NCBI GenBank assembly: GCA_030428355.1
Contig: JAUIBL010000020.1
Coordinates: 1-64,000, forward strand
Length of the DNA stretch: 64,000 nt
Reading direction: 5' to 3'
Source of the DNA: Alphaproteobacteria bacterium
Lineage (GTDB): Bacteria > Pseudomonadota > Alphaproteobacteria > Rhodobacterales > Rhodobacteraceae
Shown piece after piece: positions 9,058 through 19,974 of this stretch (the stretch's first letter is position 1; each line of letters begins with the position of its first letter). The notes beneath the pieces were generated by a model. The model saw only the letters and a program-made list of their open reading frames with translations. It was not told the DNA's origin and made no database searches. The translations under genes and the position numbers were made by a program.

Positions 9058-9108
9058 GTGGCGATTTGTTACCGGATTGCGGGCCACGTTAAACATGCCG
9101 CTAAAAGG
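9058..9108 (+). promoter_or_regulatory. SAM-II riboswitch (metA motif) controlling metZ
   Basis: The segment begins GTGGCGATTTG, pairs GTGGC with GCCAC (9083-9087), and continues GTTAAACATGCCGCTAAAAGG. The paired ends, the TTAAA stretch and the terminal GCTAAAAGG are the conserved parts of the SAM-II H-type pseudoknot. SAM-II is known from alphaproteobacterial methionine genes and turns expression off when S-adenosylmethionine is abundant. The next gene is metZ, which fits. Confidence 0.9.
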
Positions 9109-9115
9109 TCAGCCG

Positions 9116-9151
9116 AAAGCCCCTTTCGCTTGGCCGGAACGGGGCTTTTTT
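9116..9151 (+). terminator. Terminator in the metZ leader
   Basis: AAAGCCCC (9116-9123) pairs with GGGGCTTT (9141-9148), followed by three more T residues. It is a convincing intrinsic terminator right after the SAM-II aptamer and before the metZ start. Control by transcription attenuation is therefore likely. Confidence 0.75.
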
Positions 9152-9180
9152 GATGGGCCGAGGCCCACACAGGTGAAGAC

Positions 9181-10359
9181 ATGAAAGACAAGAAACCACG
9201 CACCCGATTGGTCCATGGCGGCACGAAACGCAGCCAGTGGAACGAAGTCAGCGAAGCGATTTTCCTCACTCAGGGCTTTGTCTACGACAGTGCCGAACAG
9301 GCCGAACAGCGTTTCATCAAGTCCGGCCCGGACGAATACATCTACGCCCGCTACGGCAACCCCACGGTGGCAATGTTCGAAGAACGCATCGCGATGCTCG
9401 AAGGGGCCGAGGATGCCTTTGCCACAGCCAGCGGCATGGCGGCGGTCAACGGCGCGCTGATGTCGATGCTCAAGGCGGGCGATCACCTTGTCTCGGCGCG
9501 GGCGCTCTTCGGGTCCTGTCTTTATATCGTCGAGGACATCCTCCCGCGTTTCGGGGTCGAGGTCACATTGGTGGACGGTGCCGACCTTGACCAGTGGCGC
9601 GCGGCGGTGCGGCCTGACACCAAGGCGGTGTTCTTTGAATCCATGTCGAACCCCACGCTGGAACTGGTCGACATTCGGGCGGTGTCCGAGATTGCCCATG
9701 CCCAAGGCGCGCTGGTGGTGGTGGACAACGTCTTCTCAACCCCGATCTTCTCGAATGCGCTCGATCAGGGCGCGGATGTGATCATCTATTCCTCGACCAA
9801 ACATATCGACGGGCAGGGGCGCACATTGGGTGGCGTGATCCTTGGCACGCGCGATCATATCCGCAAGGTGGTCGAACCCTATATGAAGCACACCGGCGGC
9901 TCCATGTCGCCATTCACCGCATGGGTGCAGCTCAAGGGGCTTGAAACGCTTGATCTGCGCGTCCGTGCACAGGCGCAATCGGCGCAGGCCATTGCCGAGG
10001 CGCTGGAGGGGCATGCGAAGCTGAAACAGGTGATCTACCCCGGACTGCCCTCGCACAAGCAGGCGGCGCTTGCACAGCGACAGTTGGGATCGGGCGGCAC
10101 CATGCTGGCCATCGAACTCGCGGGCGGCAAGGCGGCGGCCTTTGCTTTCCTGAACGCGCTTGACGTGATTGTGATCTCGAACAATCTCGGGGATGCGAAA
10201 AGCATCGTCACCCATCCGGCGACCACCACACATCAGCGCCTGAGTGCTGAACAGCGCGCGACTCTGGGGATTACCGACGGTTTGGTGCGTCTTTCGGTCG
10301 GAATCGAGGATACGGACGATCTGATTGACGATATTCTGTCGGCACTCGACGCCGTATGA
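9181..10359 (+). CDS. metZ: O-succinylhomoserine sulfhydrylase
   Basis: 392 residues of the Cys/Met-metabolism PLP-dependent family. MetZ makes homocysteine from O-succinylhomoserine and sulfide, the direct sulfhydrylation route to methionine. The PLP lysine is K207 in the segment SSTKHIDGQGR, and the family segments YGNPT near the N-terminus and SNPTLE in the middle are present. Length and sequence fit MetZ better than cystathionine gamma-synthase, but the paralogues are close. The SAM-II riboswitch and terminator directly upstream support a biosynthetic methionine role. Confidence 0.9.
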   Translation: MKDKKPRTRLVHGGTKRSQWNEVSEAIFLTQGFVYDSAEQAEQRFIKSGPDEYIYARYGNPTVAMFEERIAMLEGAEDAFATASGMAAVNGALMSMLKAGDHLVSARALFGSCLYIVEDILPRFGVEVTLVDGADLDQWRAAVRPDTKAVFFESMSNPTLELVDIRAVSEIAHAQGALVVVDNVFSTPIFSNALDQGADVIIYSSTKHIDGQGRTLGGVILGTRDHIRKVVEPYMKHTGGSMSPFTAWVQLKGLETLDLRVRAQAQSAQAIAEALEGHAKLKQVIYPGLPSHKQAALAQRQLGSGGTMLAIELAGGKAAAFAFLNALDVIVISNNLGDAKSIVTHPATTTHQRLSAEQRATLGITDGLVRLSVGIEDTDDLIDDILSALDAV

Positions 10360-10490
10360 CAGCGAAATGACACAGAAAATTCCCCCCATCTTTGGTCCGA
10401 AACTGGGCTTGGGCCGTATACAAGGTTAGTGGAAATAAACGGACGAATGCCTATCTCTAGGGCATGTCCAACAGGCTAGGGGGCCTGCGC

Positions 10491-11588
<1,098 letters not shown>

Positions 11589-11616
11589 CGTCGGCCAAAC
11601 GCAGAGATGATAAATC

Positions 11617-11642
11617 AAACAGCGGCGTCAGCCGCCGTTTTT
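11617..11642 (+). terminator. Terminator after folE2
   Basis: AAAC-A-GCGGC (11617-11626) pairs with GCCGC-C-GTTT (11631-11640) around GTCA, and the arm runs into five T residues. A second hairpin (TTGGCGGA/TCCGCCAA, 11646-11664) lies just downstream. Confidence 0.7.
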
Positions 11643-11840
11643 CGTTTGGCGGACCTTCCGCCAATTGCTCCTGCCGCTGATGAATTCCTGACCGTTCCGC
11701 CTTTTGAACGGGCAGGCACCCCGATCTGGTGTCGTTGCAAACCCACACAGCCCCGGATGTAACCTGCGCGGACCCGCATCTTCACAAAAAAGCAGTGCGG
11801 ATGCGGTACTCTGGCCCTTGGGAGGAAACCACTCGAACCG

Positions 11841-12110
11841 ATGAGGTTTCCAATGTCGATTGAACCACTGAACGTGACTTTCATTCACCCCGGATTGCGC
11901 CACCGGATCGACCTTTTCTTTGCCGCTCAGGGGCAGGGGTTCAACGCGGCGAGCTACGTGCGGGCGCGCCTGCCCAGCATTCTCCGGCTGGATGCCATGA
12001 CCGATGCAGAGCTTGCCGCCTGCGGGCTGACCCGTGCCGATATTCTGCCCTTCGTCTTCGAGGATTGTTTTCCCGAAGCCGAGCCGCCAAAGCACTGGCC
12101 AATGGCTTGA
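11841..12110 (+). CDS. Small conserved-looking protein of unknown function
   Basis: 89 residues (85 if the ATG at 11853 is used). A GGGAGGAAA ribosome-binding site stands before 11841 and favours the longer form. The second half reads DAMTDAELAACGLTRADILPFVF, split by no gap. It resembles the short helical 'D-x-E-L-x-x-x-G-(L/I)-x-R-x-D-I' end of DUF1127-type proteins, though the N-terminal half does not. No membrane segment or signal is visible. It is 33 bases upstream of trkH and could be cotranscribed. Function unknown. Confidence 0.55.
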   Translation: MRFPMSIEPLNVTFIHPGLRHRIDLFFAAQGQGFNAASYVRARLPSILRLDAMTDAELAACGLTRADILPFVFEDCFPEAEPPKHWPMA

Positions 12111-12143
12111 CACCTTCGCGCTCTGCGTCCAACGCTTTGCGCC

Positions 12144-13592
12144 ATGTTCGACATCCGTCCCGTAGCCTATGTGATCGGCCTTCTGGTCGCTGTTCTCGGG
12201 GCGACAATGCTTCTGCCGATGCTGGTCGATCTGGCCGAAGGGCGGGGCGAATGGCATGTGTTCCTGCAAAGCTCGGTTCTGACCATGTTCTGTGGCGGGC
12301 TGGTCGCGCTGGCCTCGGCCAATGGCGTGAAAGAGGGGCTGTCGATCCAGCAGACCTTCCTGCTCACCACCGGGGTCTGGGTGGCGCTGCCGATCTTCGG
12401 GGCCATCCCCTTTGTCCTTGGCGCCACCGAAGCGCGGTTTGTGGATGCGTTTTTCGAAGCGATGTCGGGGTTGACGACAACCGGCTCGACCGTGTTTTCG
12501 GGGCTGGATGACCTGCCCAAGGGCATTCTGCTTTGGCGCGGCCTTCTGCAATGGCTGGGCGGGATCGGGATCATCGTGGTCGCGATGGTGTTCCTGCCCG
12601 AACTGCGGGTCGGCGGTATGCAGATCTTCCGCTCCGAAGCCTTTGACACGATGGGCAAAATCCTGCCCCGCGCGACCGAGATCTCGGCTTCGATCTCGAC
12701 CATCTACATCGCCATCACCATCGCTTGTGCCACAAGTTACTACATCGTCGGCATGAACTTCTTTGATGCCACGGTGCACGCGCTGACCACGGTGTCGACG
12801 GGCGGCTTTTCGAACTACGACGCGTCTTTCGGCACGTTCCAGGGCCCGGCCGAATACGTGGCCTCGATCTTCATGATCGCCGCCGCTCTTCCCTTCGTGC
12901 GATTTGTCCAGATGACCAAGGGCAACTATCAGGTCTTCTGGAAGGACAGTCAGATCCGCGCTTTTCTGGCCACTATTGCTGTGCTCGTGGTGATCACCGC
13001 CTTCACCCTGACGCAAATCTTTCCGCATCACCCCGAACAGGCGTTCCGCGAGGCGCTTTTCAACATCGTCTCGATCATGACGGGCACCGGCTATGCCAGC
13101 GTCGACTACATGGGCTGGGGACCGTTCCTGATTTCGGTCTTCTTCTTCATCGGCCTGATCGGCGGCTGCGCGGGCTCGACCTCGTGTTCGATCAAGATCT
13201 TCCGCTACCAACTGCTGTTTGCGTCGATCAAGGTGCAGTTGCGCAAGATCCGCTCGCCCCACGGCGTGTTCATGCCGCGCTATGCGGGCCGCCCGGTGGG
13301 GGATGACGTTCTGAACTCGGTGATCTCGTTCTTCGTCTTTTTCGTGATTTCGATGGGGGTGCTGTCGGTGGCGCTTGGCATGACCGGGCTCGACCTCATC
13401 ACCTCCGTATCGGGCGCGGCCACCGCACTGGCCAATATCGGGCCGGGTCTGGGACCCGAGATCGGACCGGCGGGCAATTTCGCGGGCCTGAATGACACCG
13501 CGAAATGGATGCTGGCCATCGGGATGCTGCTGGGCCGTCTCGAACTGCTGGCGGTCTACGCCATCTTCACCGTCAATTTCTGGAGAACATGA
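12144..13592 (+). CDS. trkH: Potassium uptake protein, TrkH family
   Basis: 482 residues, an integral inner-membrane protein with many hydrophobic segments and four repeated pore-loop units. The pore loops are recognisable by glycine-rich stretches such as TTTGSTVF, TVSTGGFSN, MTGTGYAS and ANIGPGLG. TrkH is the K+-translocating subunit that works with cytoplasmic TrkA, which is not in the window. The stop codon overlaps the start of the next gene (ATGA), so the two are probably translated together although their functions look unrelated. Confidence 0.93.
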   Translation: MFDIRPVAYVIGLLVAVLGATMLLPMLVDLAEGRGEWHVFLQSSVLTMFCGGLVALASANGVKEGLSIQQTFLLTTGVWVALPIFGAIPFVLGATEARFVDAFFEAMSGLTTTGSTVFSGLDDLPKGILLWRGLLQWLGGIGIIVVAMVFLPELRVGGMQIFRSEAFDTMGKILPRATEISASISTIYIAITIACATSYYIVGMNFFDATVHALTTVSTGGFSNYDASFGTFQGPAEYVASIFMIAAALPFVRFVQMTKGNYQVFWKDSQIRAFLATIAVLVVITAFTLTQIFPHHPEQAFREALFNIVSIMTGTGYASVDYMGWGPFLISVFFFIGLIGGCAGSTSCSIKIFRYQLLFASIKVQLRKIRSPHGVFMPRYAGRPVGDDVLNSVISFFVFFVISMGVLSVALGMTGLDLITSVSGAATALANIGPGLGPEIGPAGNFAGLNDTAKWMLAIGMLLGRLELLAVYAIFTVNFWRT

Positions 13593-15184
13593 TGCCGAAA
13601 CAGCCGCTTGGGGCGCAAATCTCGCAGATGCTGAAAGAGCGGGGCGTCGACACGATCTTCGGCATCCCCGGCGTGCACAATGTGGAGCTCTATCGCGGCA
13701 TCGAGCAGGCCGGGATCACCCATGTGCTGGCCCGCCACGAACAGGGCGCGGGCTTCATGGCCGATGGCTATGCCCGCGCGACCGGCAAGCCGGGGGTGGC
13801 CTATGTCATCACAGGGCCGGGGCTGACCAACATCCTGACGCCGCTGGGGCAGGCCTATTCGGATTCCGTGCCGGTTCTGGCGATCTCCTCCTGTCTCGAC
13901 GAAACCTCCGCCCGCCGGGGCCAGCTTCACCAGATGCGCGACCAGCGCATGGCAGCCGAAACCGTCTGCGCCTGGTCCGAAGAGGCCCGCAGTGCCGAGG
14001 CCGCCTATGCCCTGATCGACCGCGCCTTCGACCAGTTCGCCAGCGCCCGCAAGCGCCCCTGCCATCTGCAGGTGCCTATCGCCACGCTGGGCGCGCTGGC
14101 CGAACCCGCGCCGTTGCCTGCGCCGCGCCCCGGCCTGCCCACTGCGTCGCATGCGGATGTCTACGATGTCGTCGCCGCTGTTTTGGCCGCCGAAAGACCG
14201 CTTTTTGTGTTCGGCGGTGGGGCCGTCGCCGGGGCCGCCGCGATCCCTGATCTGCTGCGCCAAACCGGTGCGTCGTCTATCGTCACCTATGCCGCGCGGG
14301 GTGTCGTGCCCGGCGATCAGCCGCTCTATTTCGGCAGCTTTCTTGCCCGTCCCGACAGTGCCGAGATTGCCGCTCAGGCCGATCTGGTGATCGCCATCGG
14401 CACCACGCTGTCCGAGGTCGATCTCTGGCGGCCCACGCTGGGCCACACCGCGCCGATGATCCGGGTGGACATCGACCCCGAGGTCTTCACCGGCATGGGG
14501 CCAGAGGACCGCGCGATCCTTGCCGATGCGGGCGCGTTCCTGAAGGCCATGACCATCGCCATTCCCGCCCGCACCGCCGATCAGCCGCCGAAATGGGACG
14601 CCGCTGCCATTGCCCGCAAACGCGCCGCGTGGCGGGCCGAGGTGGATACCGAACGCCCCGGCATCGGGCGGGTCTGCGACGCGCTGCGCGCGGTGCTGCC
14701 GGACGACACGATGATCTATTCCGACATGACCCAATTCGCCTATGCCGCGAAAGAGATTTGGGACATGCCGCGCCCCGGTCACTGGCACCACCCTTACGGA
14801 TTTGGCACGCTGGGGTATGCTTTGCCCGCAGCCATCGGCGGGGCCGTGGCCCGACCGGGTCTGCCGACGCTGGCCATTGCCGGCGATTACGGGCTGCAAT
14901 ACACCATTCAAGAACTGGGCACGTCGGTGGAACTAGGTCTACCCCTGCCCATTCTGGTCTGGGACAACGGCAAGCTGGGCGAGATCGAGGACAGCATGGT
15001 GCGCAGCCAGATTGCGCCCAATGCCGTTGTGGCCCGGAACCCGGATTTCCTTGCACTCGCAAAGGCCTATGGCGCGGAGGCGGTGCAGCCCGACAGTCTG
15101 GAGGCAGTGCAACAGGCAATACTCGCGGCTTTCGAGGCAGACGGCCCAACCGTGATCCGCGTCACACCTGACACCGCAGGCTGA
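13589..15184 (+). CDS. Thiamine-diphosphate-dependent enzyme, AruI/acetolactate-synthase-like
   Basis: 531 residues from the first of two adjacent ATGs; it overlaps trkH by 4 bases and has GGAGA upstream. The three-domain ThDP decarboxylase fold is clear. The Glu that activates ThDP is in RHEQGAGF near residue 51, and the ThDP/Mg motif starts at GDYGLQ and continues to DNGKLGE near 430-460. Sequence near the N-terminus (GIPGVHNVELYRG) resembles 5-guanidino-2-oxopentanoate decarboxylase AruI of the arginine transaminase pathway. Other enzymes of that pathway are not nearby, so the substrate stays open: a 2-oxo acid decarboxylase or an acetolactate-synthase-like enzyme. Confidence 0.8.
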   Translation: MMPKQPLGAQISQMLKERGVDTIFGIPGVHNVELYRGIEQAGITHVLARHEQGAGFMADGYARATGKPGVAYVITGPGLTNILTPLGQAYSDSVPVLAISSCLDETSARRGQLHQMRDQRMAAETVCAWSEEARSAEAAYALIDRAFDQFASARKRPCHLQVPIATLGALAEPAPLPAPRPGLPTASHADVYDVVAAVLAAERPLFVFGGGAVAGAAAIPDLLRQTGASSIVTYAARGVVPGDQPLYFGSFLARPDSAEIAAQADLVIAIGTTLSEVDLWRPTLGHTAPMIRVDIDPEVFTGMGPEDRAILADAGAFLKAMTIAIPARTADQPPKWDAAAIARKRAAWRAEVDTERPGIGRVCDALRAVLPDDTMIYSDMTQFAYAAKEIWDMPRPGHWHHPYGFGTLGYALPAAIGGAVARPGLPTLAIAGDYGLQYTIQELGTSVELGLPLPILVWDNGKLGEIEDSMVRSQIAPNAVVARNPDFLALAKAYGAEAVQPDSLEAVQQAILAAFEADGPTVIRVTPDTAG

Positions 15185-15209
15185 AGAACCCCGTTCGAAC
15201 CGGCTTCAC

Positions 15210-15251
15210 ACGCGGTTTCGAAACCGCGTCACGGGCTTTCGAAAGCCCGTG
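15210..15251. repeat. Pair of TTCGAA-centred perfect palindromes (locus 3 of 6)
   Basis: 15210-15229 (20 bp, half-site ACGCGGTTTC) abuts 15230-15251 (22 bp, half-site CACGGGCTTTC). Centres are 21 bp apart. The second is nearly the same as the middle palindrome at 19998-20019, which differs by one base per half-site. Confidence 0.85.
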
Positions 15252-15658
15252 CGCGCGCAACATTTTCCTTCTGTTCACCCTCAGCCGCCAAAACCTCCCG
15301 CACGATGCGCATCGAGCGGAGAGGGTCACTCCCACACCGCGACACCATGCTGACGATTGCTTTCATGCCCCGACAGGGGACACCCGTGAAAGACCGGTCA
15401 TGAGGGCCTTTGGCAGGGCCACAGGGTTCGGGCGACGCCCGAAAGCGAAAAGCAGATGTCAGGCCTTCGGGGCGGCGCCGCTTCTTTTCCAGACCACAGT
15501 GTTCAGCCCGGCGGGACCAACCCCGACCCGGGCCAAACGCCTGTGCGCAACATCTCGCGCAGGCGGTGAGAAAAGTTCATTAGGCGAATTCGCAATCGCA
15601 TTTTAAGCTTCCCCCGCGTCACGCACACAACGTGCGGGCGCACAAAGGGAGGATTATC
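15252..15658. other. Intergenic stretch without a convincing gene
   Basis: About 400 bases between the palindrome pair and the LLM oxidoreductase. The short frames here lack family resemblance and good start sites. GGGTTCGGGCGACGCCCG forms a small hairpin near 15425. The part next to the gene must hold its promoter, but I see no clear -35/-10. A strong Shine-Dalgarno (AAGGGAGG) is at 15645-15652. Confidence 0.5.
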
Positions 15659-16846
15659 ATGAACAACCGTATGCGTTTCGGCATATTTCTCGCCCCGTTC
15701 CACAAGCCGGGGATCAATCCGACACTGGCGCTCGAGCAGGACCTTGAACTGGTCCAATGGCTGGACCTTTGCGACTATGACGAGGTCTGGTTCGGCGAAC
15801 ATCATTCGGCGGGGTCCGAGATCTCGGCCAGTCCCGAGATCATGATCGCCACCGCCGCCGAACGCACGAAGCACATCAAGCTTGGCACCGGCGTGGTGTC
15901 GGTCAGCTACCACAACCCGCTCTGGGTCGCCGAACGCATGGTGCAGCTTGACCACCTCACACGGGGGCGGGTGATGCTGGGCCTCGGGCCGGGATCGCTG
16001 CCCACCGACGCCACGATGATCGGGCTGAGCCAGAAGGACACGCGCGGTCTCTTGGCGGATGGGCTCGACATCATCACGCGTCTGTTGCGGTCCGATGAGC
16101 CGGTGAATTTCGAGAACGACCGCTGGACGCTCAAGGATGCACGTCTGCACCTGCGGCCCTATTCCAATTTCGATCTGGCCACTGCCGCCGTCGCCTCGCC
16201 CACGGGGCCGAAACTGGCGGGCAAGTATGGCACCGGGCTGATCTCCATCGGTGCGACCACGGCGGCGGGCTTTGACGCGCTTGCCCTGCATTGGGACGTG
16301 ATCGAGGAAGAGGCCAAACACTACGGCCACACGCCCGACCGGTCCAAGTGGCGGCTTGTCGGCCTCTGCCACATCGCGGAGACCACCGAACAGGCGCGGC
16401 GCGACGTGGAATACGGGATCGAGCACTGGTTCAACTATTTCCAGGAAATCGCGGCCTTCCCGCAGATGTCGATGCCGGGGCAGAACGCGAAGGAAATGAT
16501 CGATTTCATCAACGACAGCGGCTTCGGGGCCATCGGCACGCCCGAGATGTGCCGTGCCCAGATCGACCGGCTGTGGAAACAGTCGAATGGCGGGTTCGGG
16601 GCTTACCTGATGCTGGCGCACAACTGGGCCAATTTCGAAGCGACCAAGCGCAGCTACGACCTGATCGCACGCGAGGTCTTCCCGCATTTCCAGGGCCAGC
16701 ACATGTCGACGATGAACGCCGCCGTCCGCGCCCAGAAGATGCGGCCGGAACTGGCGGAGATCCACGCCAAGGCGGTCGAGACGGCGCAAGCCAATTACGC
16801 GGCCGAGAAAGAAGGCCGGGGACACGTCTCCGAACCGGCCGAGTAA
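15659..16846 (+). CDS. LLM-class flavin-dependent oxidoreductase (limonene-monooxygenase-like)
   Basis: 395 residues of the bacterial luciferase-like TIM-barrel family. It starts MNNRMRFGIFLAPFH and contains the family's YDEVWFGEHHS segment near 40-50 and a flavin-binding region around GLGPGSLPTDA. Closest in style are LimB-like monooxygenases, which use FMNH2 supplied by a separate reductase to hydroxylate, epoxidise or cleave small hydrophobic molecules. The substrate cannot be told from sequence. The ATG at 15659 has AAGGGAGG six bases upstream; an in-frame GTG at 15632 is less likely. The gene ends in a palindrome pair facing convergent valS. Confidence 0.85.
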   Translation: MNNRMRFGIFLAPFHKPGINPTLALEQDLELVQWLDLCDYDEVWFGEHHSAGSEISASPEIMIATAAERTKHIKLGTGVVSVSYHNPLWVAERMVQLDHLTRGRVMLGLGPGSLPTDATMIGLSQKDTRGLLADGLDIITRLLRSDEPVNFENDRWTLKDARLHLRPYSNFDLATAAVASPTGPKLAGKYGTGLISIGATTAAGFDALALHWDVIEEEAKHYGHTPDRSKWRLVGLCHIAETTEQARRDVEYGIEHWFNYFQEIAAFPQMSMPGQNAKEMIDFINDSGFGAIGTPEMCRAQIDRLWKQSNGGFGAYLMLAHNWANFEATKRSYDLIAREVFPHFQGQHMSTMNAAVRAQKMRPELAEIHAKAVETAQANYAAEKEGRGHVSEPAE

Positions 16847-16854
16847 GCAGAGCG

Positions 16855-16899
16855 CCACGCTGCGTCGACGCAGCGTGGTCTTTCCATCGATGGAAAGAC
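16855..16899. repeat. Palindrome pair between convergent genes (locus 4 of 6)
   Basis: 16855-16878 (24 bp, half-site CCACGCTGCGTC, GTCGAC core) shares one base with 16878-16899 (22 bp, half-site GTCTTTCCATC, ATCGAT core). Both are perfect, centres 22 bp apart. They fill the 57-base gap between the 3' ends of the LLM gene and valS, so a bidirectional transcription stop is possible, although there is no U-tract. Confidence 0.85.
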
Positions 16900-16903
16900 G
16901 CGC

Positions 16904-19876
16904 CTAGCCCAGTTCGGCCAGCCGGTCCACCGCCTCTTGCAACTGCGCCGCCTCGTCTTCGCGCGCGGCCAGGTTGGCGCGGGTTTCCTCGACCACCTCT
17001 TCGGGGGCGCTCTCGACGAATTTCGGGTTGCCCAGACGCCCCTTCATCCCGCCTATTTCCTTGGCGAGTTTCTGGAGCGACTTCTCAAGCCGCGCCTTTT
17101 CCTCGGCCACGTCGATGATGTCCGCAAGCGGCAGGCCAAAGGTTGCGCCTTCCATCGGCACGGTCGCGCAGCCTTTCGGGAAGGCATCGACAATGGTCAG
17201 CTCGTCGATCCGCGCCAGACGCTTGATCAGCACCTCGTTGCGGTCCCACGCGGCACGGGCGGCATCGCCCATATCCTTGACCACCAGCGGCAGGTAGAGC
17301 CCCACCGGCACATGCATCTGTTGACGCGCGGACCGGATGCCCTCGATCAGACCGATCACCCAGTTCATCTCGCGGTCGGCCTCGGCGTCGATCAGATCGT
17401 CGCCATAGGTCGGCCAATCGGCATGCACGAGCATCTTCGACCGGTCGCCTGTCACCGCCCAAAGCTCTTCGGTGATGAAGGGCATGATCGGGTGCAGCAG
17501 GATCAGACACTGGTCGATGACCCACGCCATGGTCGCCTTGGTTTCCGCCGTCTGCGGGCCGTCATCCAGCAGCAGCGGTTTGGAGAATTCCACGTACCAG
17601 TCGCAGACCTTACCCCAGACAAAGCGATAAAGCGCCGCCGCCGCGTCATCGAAGCGGTAGGCGGCGAGGGCTGCGTCCACTTCGCCGCGCACGCGGGCGG
17701 TCTCGCCAATGATCCATTGGTTCACCGTCGCGGTGGCCTTGGGGATGTCGGCGCTGGGAGTCCGGTTTTCGAACACGCCGTTCATCTCGGCAAAGCGCGT
17801 CGCGTTCCAGAGCTTCGTGCCGAAGTTCCGGTAGCCCGCAATCCGCTGCATGTCGAGCTTCAGAACCCCGCCAAGCGAGGCCATCGCCGCGTTGGTGAAG
17901 CGCAGCGCGTCCGCACCGTATTCGTCAATGATCTCAAGCGGATCGACCACGTTGCCCAAGCTTTTGGACATCTTCTTGCCCTTGGCGTCGCGGACGAGGC
18001 CATGCAGGTAGACATCCTTGAACGGGATCTGATCGACCACCGCCAATTGCATCATCATCATCCGGGCGACCCAGAAGAACAGGATGTCCTGCCCGGTCAC
18101 AAGAACGGATGTCGGGAAGTATTTCTTCAACTCCGGCGTCTGTTCCGGCCAGCCCAGCGTCCCGATGGGCCAGAGACCGGACGAGAACCACGTGTCGAGG
18201 ACGTCGGGGTCGCGGGTCAGTTCAACACCGTCACCCGCCATTGCCTGTGCTTCGGCCTCGGTCGGCGCGCAGTACTGATTGCCGTCAGCATCGAACCAAA
18301 CCGGTATCTGATGCCCCCACCACAACTGGCGCGAGATGCACCATGGTTCGATGTTTTCGAGCCAGTGGTAATAGGTCCGCTCGCCCGATTCCGGCACGAT
18401 CTTGACCTCGCCCGAGCGCACGGCCTCCAGCGCGGGGCCGACGATCCTTTCGGCATCCACGAACCATTGGTCGGTCAGCATCGGTTCGATGACCACCTTG
18501 GAACGGTCGCCGAAGGGCTGCATGATCGGCTTTGCTTCGACCAGCGGAACAAGGTCTGAGCCGTCATCCTCGGGCGCGACCCGAGGATCTCCGTCCGTTG
18601 AGGTTGCCGGGTCCAGCCCGGCAATGACGGCCTTCTTCGGGGCCGCACCCAACCGCGGATCGTCCGCGCGGGTCATCACCGCCAGACCCTCGGCCGTGAT
18701 CTCCTCCACAACCCGCTTGCGCGCTTCGAACCGGTCCAGCCCGCGCAGGTGATCGGGGACAAGGTTCAGCGCGTCGGTCTCGGCCTCGGTCAGCGTGCGT
18801 TCGCCGCGCGCAACGGCACCGGCGATGATCGCAGCCTCTTCGTAAGGCGCGCCGTCGTCGCGCATGTGGGCCTTGGTGTCCATCAGGCGGTAGCACGGAA
18901 TGTTGCCACGCTTGGCGACACCGTAGTCGTTGAAGTCATGCGCGCCGGTGATCTTCACTGCACCCGAGCCGAAGGTGGGATCGGGGTATGCATCGGTGAT
19001 GATCGGGATCAGGCGGCGGTGTTCTTTCGGTCCAACCGGAATCTCGCAGAGTTTGCCGACGATTGGCGCGTAACGCTCATCCGACGGGTGAACGGCAACC
19101 GCGCCATCGCCCAGCATGGTTTCCGGGCGCGTGGTGGCGATGGAGATGTAGTCGCGCTCTTCTTCGAGCACGACGTTCCCATCCTCGTCCTTTTCGATAT
19201 AGGTATAGGTGCCCCCCCCCGCGAGCGGGTATTTGAAGTGCCACATATGGCCGGGGTTTTCGATATTCTCGACCTCGAGATCGGAAATCGCGGTCTCGAA
19301 ATGCGGGTCCCAGTTGACCAGCCGCTTGCCGCGATAGATCAGGCCCTTGTTGTACATGTCGACAAAGACCTTGATCACCGCGTCATGGAAGTTCGGCCCG
19401 TTGCCCTTGTCCGGGTCGCCCGCAGCACCGCCCATGGTGAACGCCTCACGCGACCAGTCGGCGGACGCGCCAAGGCGCTTGAGCTGCCCGATGATCGTGC
19501 CGCGCGACTTGACCTTCTGCTGCCAGACGCGGTCCAGAAACGCCTCGCGCCCCATCTCGCGGCGCGACGGCTCGCCATTGGCGGCCATTTCACGTTCGGT
19601 GACCATCTGCGTGGCGATACCCGCGTGGTCGGTGCCCGGCTGCCAGAGCGTGTCAAAGCCGCGCATTCGGTGCCAGCGGACCAGAATGTCCTGCAACGTG
19701 TTGTTGAACGCGTGGCCCATGTGCAGCGAGCCGGTCACGTTGGGCGGCGGGATCATCACGCAGAATGTGTCCTCGCGCGAGGCATTGGCGCCTGCCTTGA
19801 AGGCCCCGCTCTCTTCCCACGCCTTGTAAAGCCGCGCCTCGGCCTCGCTTGCGTCGAATGTCTTTTCCATCGCCAT
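16904..19876 (-). CDS. valS: Valyl-tRNA synthetase
   Basis: Class I aminoacyl-tRNA synthetase of 990 residues that charges tRNA-Val. [13 protein letters not shown] near 45-55 is the HIGH-type motif, and KKMSKSLGN near 637 is KMSKS. The editing domain lies between, and the anticodon-binding and coiled-coil C-terminus ([20 protein letters not shown]) closes the protein. About 23 residues near 416-439, reading [23 protein letters not shown] and split here only for comment, come from an in-frame palindromic repeat (18561-18630). I chose ATG 19876 (MAMEKTF); the frame is open upstream to 19915, but that extension is not family-like. Confidence 0.95.
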   Translation of the reverse strand: MAMEKTFDASEAEARLYKAWEESGAFKAGANASREDTFCVMIPPPNVTGSLHMGHAFNNTLQDILVRWHRMRGFDTLWQPGTDHAGIATQMVTEREMAANGEPSRREMGREAFLDRVWQQKVKSRGTIIGQLKRLGASADWSREAFTMGGAAGDPDKGNGPNFHDAVIKVFVDMYNKGLIYRGKRLVNWDPHFETAISDLEVENIENPGHMWHFKYPLAGGGTYTYIEKDEDGNVVLEEERDYISIATTRPETMLGDGAVAVHPSDERYAPIVGKLCEIPVGPKEHRRLIPIITDAYPDPTFGSGAVKITGAHDFNDYGVAKRGNIPCYRLMDTKAHMRDDGAPYEEAAIIAGAVARGERTLTEAETDALNLVPDHLRGLDRFEARKRVVEEITAEGLAVMTRADDPRLGAAPKKAVIAGLDPATSTDGDPRVAPEDDGSDLVPLVEAKPIMQPFGDRSKVVIEPMLTDQWFVDAERIVGPALEAVRSGEVKIVPESGERTYYHWLENIEPWCISRQLWWGHQIPVWFDADGNQYCAPTEAEAQAMAGDGVELTRDPDVLDTWFSSGLWPIGTLGWPEQTPELKKYFPTSVLVTGQDILFFWVARMMMMQLAVVDQIPFKDVYLHGLVRDAKGKKMSKSLGNVVDPLEIIDEYGADALRFTNAAMASLGGVLKLDMQRIAGYRNFGTKLWNATRFAEMNGVFENRTPSADIPKATATVNQWIIGETARVRGEVDAALAAYRFDDAAAALYRFVWGKVCDWYVEFSKPLLLDDGPQTAETKATMAWVIDQCLILLHPIMPFITEELWAVTGDRSKMLVHADWPTYGDDLIDAEADREMNWVIGLIEGIRSARQQMHVPVGLYLPLVVKDMGDAARAAWDRNEVLIKRLARIDELTIVDAFPKGCATVPMEGATFGLPLADIIDVAEEKARLEKSLQKLAKEIGGMKGRLGNPKFVESAPEEVVEETRANLAAREDEAAQLQEAVDRLAELG
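18561..18630. repeat. Palindromic intergenic-type repeat inserted in frame in valS
   Basis: The 70-bp element begins CCGTCAT and ends ATGACGG (inverted termini). It contains two hairpins: TCCTCGGG/CCCGAGGA and TTGCCGGG/CCCGGCAA. This 'GTCATCCTCGGGC...GACCCGAGGATC' type of repeat is common between genes in alphaproteobacteria. Here it is read through without a stop, encoding [10 protein letters not shown]-like peptide in a surface connection before the [13 protein letters not shown] segment of ValS. Confidence 0.8.
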
Positions 19877-19974
19877 GGGGTGTGTTCCCGCTGCAAGTGT
19901 CTTGTTGCGCCTCATCTAGCGAAAGGGCGGGGAAAGGAAAACCCAAGGCAGGTGGGAAAATGGTGGGGCCGGGA

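Noticed and set aside
10360-10490. Zur operator before folE2
   Set aside because: folE2 is often zinc-regulated, but no palindromic ATGTTATA-type site is present here.
11628-13262. 544-residue open frame antisense to trkH
   Set aside because: Membrane-protein codons read backwards give a His/Asp/Gly-rich frame with no homology; trkH is clear.
16855-16899. Ordinary rho-independent terminator
   Set aside because: Location between convergent genes fits, but the palindromes have no loop and no T-run, and the same structures occur between divergent genes at 6470.
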